Positions 59,072 through 64,000 of a DNA stretch of 64,000 bases are shown piece after piece; the first letter of the stretch is position 1, and each line of letters begins with the position of its first letter. The DNA is from Theodoxus fluviatilis (lineage: Eukaryota > Mollusca > Gastropoda > Cycloneritida > Neritidae): contig JAWQFJ010018364.1 of the NCBI GenBank assembly GCA_034096865.1, forward strand, positions 65,001 through 129,000. The letters run 5' to 3'. The notes beneath the pieces were generated by a model. It made no database searches, was not told where the DNA came from, and saw only the letters and a program-made list of their open reading frames with translations. The position numbers and the translations under genes are program-made.

Positions 59072-62000
59072 GTGTTACAATCATAGCTATACTGCCTGTT
59101 AGTATTACCATCAAAGCTATACTGCCTGTTAGTATTACAATCACAGCTATACTGCTTGTTAGTATTACCATCATAGCTGTACTGCTTGTTAGTATTACCG
59201 TCATAGCATACTGCCTGTTAGTATTACCGTCATAGCGGTACTGCCTGTTAGTATTACCATCATACCTATACTGCCTGTTAGTATTACCATCATAGCTATA
59301 CTGCTTGTTAGTATTACCATCATAGCTATACTGCCTGTTAGTATTACCATCATACCTATACTGCCTGTTAGTATTACCATCATAGCTATACTGCCTGTTA
59401 GTATTACCATCATAGCTATACTGCCTGTTAGTATTACCATCATAGCGGTACTGCCTGTTAGTATTACCATCATAGCTATACTGCCTGTTAGTATTACCAT
59501 CAAAGCTATACTGCCTGTTAGTATTACCATCAAAGCTATACTGCCTGTTAGTATTACCATCATAGCGGTACTGCCTGTTAGTATTACCATCATAGCGGTA
59601 CTGCCTGTTAGTATTGCCATCATAGCGGTACTGCCTGTTAGTATTACCATCATAGCTATACTGCCTGTTAGTATTACCATCATAGCAGTACTGCCTGTTA
59701 GTATTACCATCATAGCAGTACTGCCTGTTAGTATTACCATCAAAGCGGTACTGCCTGTTAGTATTACCATCAAAGCTATACTGCCTGTTAGTATTGCCAT
59801 CAAAGCTATACTGCCTGTTAGTATTACCATCATAGCGGTACTACCTGTTAGTATTACCATCATAGCGGTACTGCCTGTTAGTATTGCCATCATAGCGGTA
59901 CTGCCTGTTAGTATTACCATCATAGCGGTACTGCCTGTTAGTATTACCATCATAGCTATACTGCCTGTTAGTATTACCATCATAGCTATACTGCCTGTTA
60001 GTATTACCATCATAGCTATACTGCCTGTTAGTATTACCATCATAGCTATACTGCCTGTTAGTATTACCATCATAGCGGACTGCCTTAGTATTGCCATCAT
60101 AGCGGTACTGCCTGTTAGTATTGCCATCATAGCAGTACTGCCTGTTAGTATTACCATCATAGCAGTACTGCCTGTTAGTATTACCATCATAGCGGTACTG
60201 CCTGTTAGTATTACCATCATAGCTATACTGCCTGTTAGTATTACCATCATAGCTATACTGCCTGTTAGTATTACCATCATAGCTATACTGCCTGTTAGTA
60301 TTACCATCATAGCGGACTGCCTTAGTATTGCCATCATAGCGGTACTGCCTGTTAGTATTACCATCATAGCTATACTGCCTGTTAGTATTACCATTATAGC
60401 GGTACTGCCTGTTAGTATTACCCTCATAGCGGTACTGCCTGTTAGTATTACCCTCATAGCGGTACTGCCTGTTAGTATTACCATCATAGCTATACTGCCT
60501 GTTAGTATTACCATCATAGCTATACTGCCTGTTAGTATTACCATCATAGCAGTACTGCCTGTTAGTATTGCCATCATAGCGGTACTGCCTGTTAGTATTA
60601 CCATCATAGCAGTACTGCCTGTTAGTATTACCATCATAGCTATACTGCCTGTTAGTATTACCATTATAGCGGTACTGCCTGTTAGTATTACCCTCATAGC
60701 GGTACTGCCTGTTAGTATTACCATCATAGCTATACTGCCTGTTAGTATTACCATCAAAGCTATACTGCCTGTTAGTATTACCATCATAGCTATACTGCCT
60801 GTTAGTATTACCATCATAGCAGTACTGCCTGTTAGTATTGCCATCATAGCGGTACTGCCTGTTAGTATTACCATCATAGCAGTACTGCCTGTTAGTATTA
60901 CCATCATAGCTATACTGCCTGTTAGTATTACCATCATAGCTGTACTGCCTGTTAGTATTACCATTATAGCGGTACTGCCTGTTAGTATTACCCTCATAGC
61001 GGTACTGCCTGTTAGTATTACCATCATAGCTATACTGCCTGTTAGTATTACCATCAAAGCTATACTGCCTGTTAGTATTACCATCATAGCGGTACTACCT
61101 GTTAGTATTACCATCATAGCGGACTGCCTTAGTATTGCCATCATAGCGGTACTGCCTGTTAGTATTACCATCATAGCGGTACTGCCTGTTAGTATTACCT
61201 TCATAGCTATACTGCCTGTTAGTATTACCATCATAGCTATACTGCCTGTTAGTATTACCAACATACCTATACTGCCTGTTAGTATTACCATCATAGCTAT
61301 ACTGCCTGTTAGTATTACCATCATAGCTATACTGCCTGTTAGTATTACCATCATAGCGGACTGCCTTAGTATTGCCATCATAGCGGTACTGCCTGTTAGT
61401 ATTGCCATCATAGCAGTACTGCCTGTTAGTATTACCATCATAGCAGTACTGCCTGTTAGTATTACCATCATAGCGGTACTGCCTGTTAGTATTACCATCA
61501 TAGCTATACTGCCTGTTAGTATTACCATCATAGCTATACTGCCTGTTAGTATTACCATCATAGCTATACTGCCTGTTAGTATTACCATCATAGCGGACTG
61601 CCTTAGTATTGCCATCATAGCGGTACTGCCTGTTAGTATTACCATCATAGCTATACTGCCTGTTAGTATTACCATCATAGCGGTACTGCCTGTTAGTATT
61701 ACCATCATAGCGGTACTGCCTGTTAGTATTACCATCATAGCTATACTGCCTGTTAGTATTACCATCATAGCGGTACTGCCTGTTAGTATTACCATCATAG
61801 CGGTACTGCCTGTTAGTATTACCATCAAAGCTATACTGCCTGTTAGTATTACCATCATAGCGGTACTGCCTGTTAGTATTACCATCAAAGCTATACTGCC
61901 TGTTAGTATTACCATCAAAGCTATACTGCCTGTTAGTATTACCATCATAGCGGTACTGCCTGTTAGTATTACCATTATAGCGGTACTGCCTGTTAGTATT

Positions 62001-62088
62001 ACCATCATAGCGGTACTGCCTGTTAGTATTACCATCATAGCGGTACTGCCTGTTAGTATTGCCATCATAGCGGTACTGCCTGTTAGTA
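59072..62088. repeat. 30-bp satellite array, about 100 units, left part
   Basis: Head-to-tail 30-bp units of the form GTATTACCATCATAGC + (TA/GG/AG)TA + CTGCCTGTTA. Five units are 27 bp (GGACTGCCTTA) at 60077, 60314, 61121, 61358 and 61595. Their spacing is 237, 807, 237 and 237 bp, showing a 237-bp higher-order repeat (seven 30-bp plus one 27-bp unit). Units at the left edge (59072-59205) are the most diverged and include a 29-bp unit. The minus strand is open for 1004 codons (59201-62215) as MMVILTGS(T/I)A repeats; two other frames are also stop-free within units. I do not call a gene. Confidence 0.97.
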
Positions 62089-63118
62089 GGGAGATATCGA
62101 GAGCTTCGTTTTCGTTTCGTTGTTTATCCCGGAAGTGACCTTTGACGTATGACTCATAGGAAAACGAAAAGAAACGAGCAAGGGCTGCTATGTAAATATC
62201 GGAGCGCCAAGGCACCGCGTTTCGTTTGACGGAAGGGAGGTAATTTACAAAATTCGATTATCGTACTTGTTGGAAATCAAAGTACGAACAATATTTATTA
62301 TAACTAGTCTACATTAATCATTATGATAGACCTACATAATACGTAGAATACAATCGTAATAGCAAAAATTGTAAAAAGTACTACACTCTTGAAAGATGTC
62401 AGGATGAAAAACCAGAGATTGATTTTTACTTGTAAATAATATACAAAATACAAACGTGGCACAGATCGAGGTTGTTTTTGTTTCACTCTTCTTCTGTCAC
62501 TGAATAAAATACCTTTTACTGGTGTTGAGAATCACTTACAATGTGTACAATCTCAGCAGCGTGCATTGTAGGCCCTATTTTACTCATGCGAAGGCCTTCA
62601 ATGGTTACTTTCGTTTATAACCTGAACGGCTAAAGCTGGTTTTGACAAAGAAGATACAACCTAATTGATCAAACATAGATCGATAATCATGCACTAAGAA
62701 ATCAGTGCAACGCCGATTTAAACAAGAAAGGTCCTACGCATTTTGAAGCGTAACCTAATGTCCACGCTCGACAAATGGCGGCAAAGCCTTCAAAACAGTG
62801 GCCTCAGTACAAGACAATTTATGACCATATTTCAAGTCCAAAAAAAAAAAACTGGCATGCGACGGCTAAAGATGGATTCTTTAAAGATTCTACGCTTTAC
62901 CTAGGCCAGAATACCATGACAAGCTGCAGAAAAATACTTACGAAATCCAGCTCGTTTTAGGGCCTTCTATTTTGAAATCGTTTTGCTGCAGCTCGTTTCG
63001 TTAACCGGTTGACCTTCACCTTGACCCAAAGACGCATAAAGCGGTGACGTAGTCAGCAACAAATATAAAGAAACGAAACGAGATGCATGAAAACGAAGCT
63101 CTCGATATCTCCCTAGTA
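62084..63118. mobile_element. TIR DNA element, copy 2 (1,025 bp), inserted in the satellite
   Basis: A perfect 25-bp terminal inverted repeat (62089-62113 and 63089-63113) begins GGGAGATATCGAGAGC. TAGTA lies on both sides (62084-62088 and 63114-63118); removing the element with one TAGTA restores a normal satellite unit, so a 5-bp target duplication is well supported. Outer parts match 36764-37620; the central 390 bp are different. A plus frame (62775-62960) starts MAAKPSKQWPQYKTIYDHIS, as in copy 1, but no transposase domain is recognisable. The superfamily is undetermined. Confidence 0.88.
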
Positions 63119-63198
63119 TTACCATCGTAGCGGTACTGCCTGTTAGTATTACCATCATAGCTATACTGCCTGTTAGTATTACCATCATATCTATACTG
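63114..63198. repeat. 30-bp satellite, right remnant
   Basis: Nearly three further units in the same phase and orientation as 59072-62088, continuing the array beyond the inserted element. Confidence 0.93.
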
Positions 63199-63390
63199 TC
63201 TTTGCTGCGTGTGATTACACAAACATTTCTAGAGGAAAGTACTATTTGATCGGGTAATAAGGTGAAAGAAAACGATGAAAACCCATATTTCGTCATGTTA
63301 ATACTATGCAAGTAGGTCACCCTCTACTTTTTAGGATACTCTACGGTCTAGGATATGACACTACCCTGAAGAGGGACGGAGGCAGCGTAG

Positions 63391-63830
63391 GAGATGCGGC
63401 GACTCCCCCAATCCAAGCGCTCAAGGACAGCCCAACAACAAAAAGGCCATGCGGCGACTCCCCCAATCCAAGCGCTCAAGGACAGCCCAACAACAACAAG
63501 GCGATGCGGCGACTCCCCCAATCCAAGCGCTCAAGGACAGCCCAACAACAACAAGGCGATGCGGCGACTCCCCCAATCGAAGCGCTCAAGGACAGCCCAA
63601 CAACAACAAGGCGATGCGGCGACTCCCCCAATCCAAGCGCTCAAGGACAGCCCAACAACAAAACGGCGATGCGGCGACTCCCCCAATCCAAGCGCTCAAG
63701 GACAGCCCAACAACAACAAGGCGATGCGGCGACTCCCCCAATCCAAGCGCTCAAGGACAGCCCAACAACAACAAGGCGATGCGGCGACTCCCCCAATCCA
63801 AGCGCTCAAGGACAGCCCAACAACAAAATG
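63391..63830 (+). repeat. 55-bp minisatellite, eight units
   Basis: Units start at 63391, 63446, 63501, 63556, 63611, 63666, 63721 and 63776. Each begins near GCGATGCGGCGACTCCCCC and ends in CAACAACAACAAG. Differences are few (GAG/GCC/GCG start, AAAAAG/AAACG/AAAATG ends, one C-to-G). Because 55 is not a multiple of three and the unit lacks stops in all three plus frames, the open frame cycles through the frames (63306-63866). Confidence 0.96.
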
Positions 63831-64000
63831 GCGATGTGGTCGACTACCAGAGAGGTGACTGTGTGAGCAGCGAAATGGCACTATCTTCCAACATCGGAAA
63901 CCCGACATCCGATCAGGGCGAGGCAAGATACAGGAGGTGGAGATGGGAGGTGAGGAGTGGAGGTGAGGGTGGGGGTGGGGGGTGGAGGCGAGACGGAGGA
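63831..64000. other. Window end, G-rich
   Basis: Short unique sequence, then GGTGGAGGTGGG-type G-rich words from 63936 to the end. No gene seen. Confidence 0.5.

Noticed and set aside
59072..62088. CRISPR-like array
   Set aside because: Units are contiguous with no unique spacers; this is a satellite.
59201..62215. 1004-codon minus-strand open frame as a real gene
   Set aside because: It is the translation of a 30-bp satellite that is stop-free in three frames; its start lies in a transposon end inserted later, and the left-edge units break the frame.
62932..62949. Minus-strand GTAAGTATTTTTCTGCAG read as donor plus acceptor
   Set aside because: The two sites are only 18 bp apart, far too short for a spliceosomal intron.

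Overview
The window looks like non-coding DNA from a repeat-rich animal genome, probably a marine invertebrate and most likely a gastropod or other mollusc. That is an inference from the texture: dense microsatellites, many short terminal-inverted-repeat (TIR) elements, tRNA-like SINE pieces, LINE remnants and no compact genes. I see no bacterial gene, rRNA, intact tRNA, CRISPR array or complete protein-coding gene. Almost every long open frame is a translated tandem repeat.

Layout. 0-11 kb: a dispersed element rich in TGACCTTGA (copies at 947, 1889 and 6386), a 661-bp foldback element with a 7-bp target duplication (4444-5104), a (CTGT)n tract with an attached repeat, tRNA-like SINE pieces (about 6 kb), a possible LINE tail and a 61-bp tandem duplication. 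11.7-14.8 kb: an unusually clean stretch that could be the 3' end of a minus-strand gene. 15-18.5 kb: five unlike tandem arrays packed together, including twelve near-identical 36/39-bp units each carrying a consensus splice donor; then another TGACCTTGA element and a 515-bp TIR element. 19-35 kb: a microsatellite field with a Harbinger-like MITE at 24 kb and weak exon candidates. 35.25-35.7 kb: a GC-rich, promoter-like segment with a near-perfect RFX X-box, CCAAT box, GC box and CRE-like site. 36.8-46 kb: a TIR element, microsatellites, a fourth TGACCTTGA element and a second Harbinger-like MITE in the opposite orientation. 46.9-48.1 kb: a 5'-truncated, frameshifted LINE reverse transcriptase. 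49-58.8 kb: long GT and AAT tracts in otherwise unremarkable DNA. 59-63.2 kb: a 3-kb 30-bp satellite of about 100 units with higher-order structure, interrupted by a 1-kb TIR element that duplicated 5 bp of the satellite. 63.4-63.8 kb: eight copies of a 55-bp minisatellite.

No set of genes here can be shown to work together. One testable gene model is a minus-strand gene with its promoter near 35.3 kb, an exon near 31.2 kb and a 3' end near 11.7 kb; its parts are listed separately with low confidence. The best-supported points of interest are the satellite with its nested insertion, the splice-donor minisatellite, and the transposon family that spreads nuclear-receptor-type half-sites.
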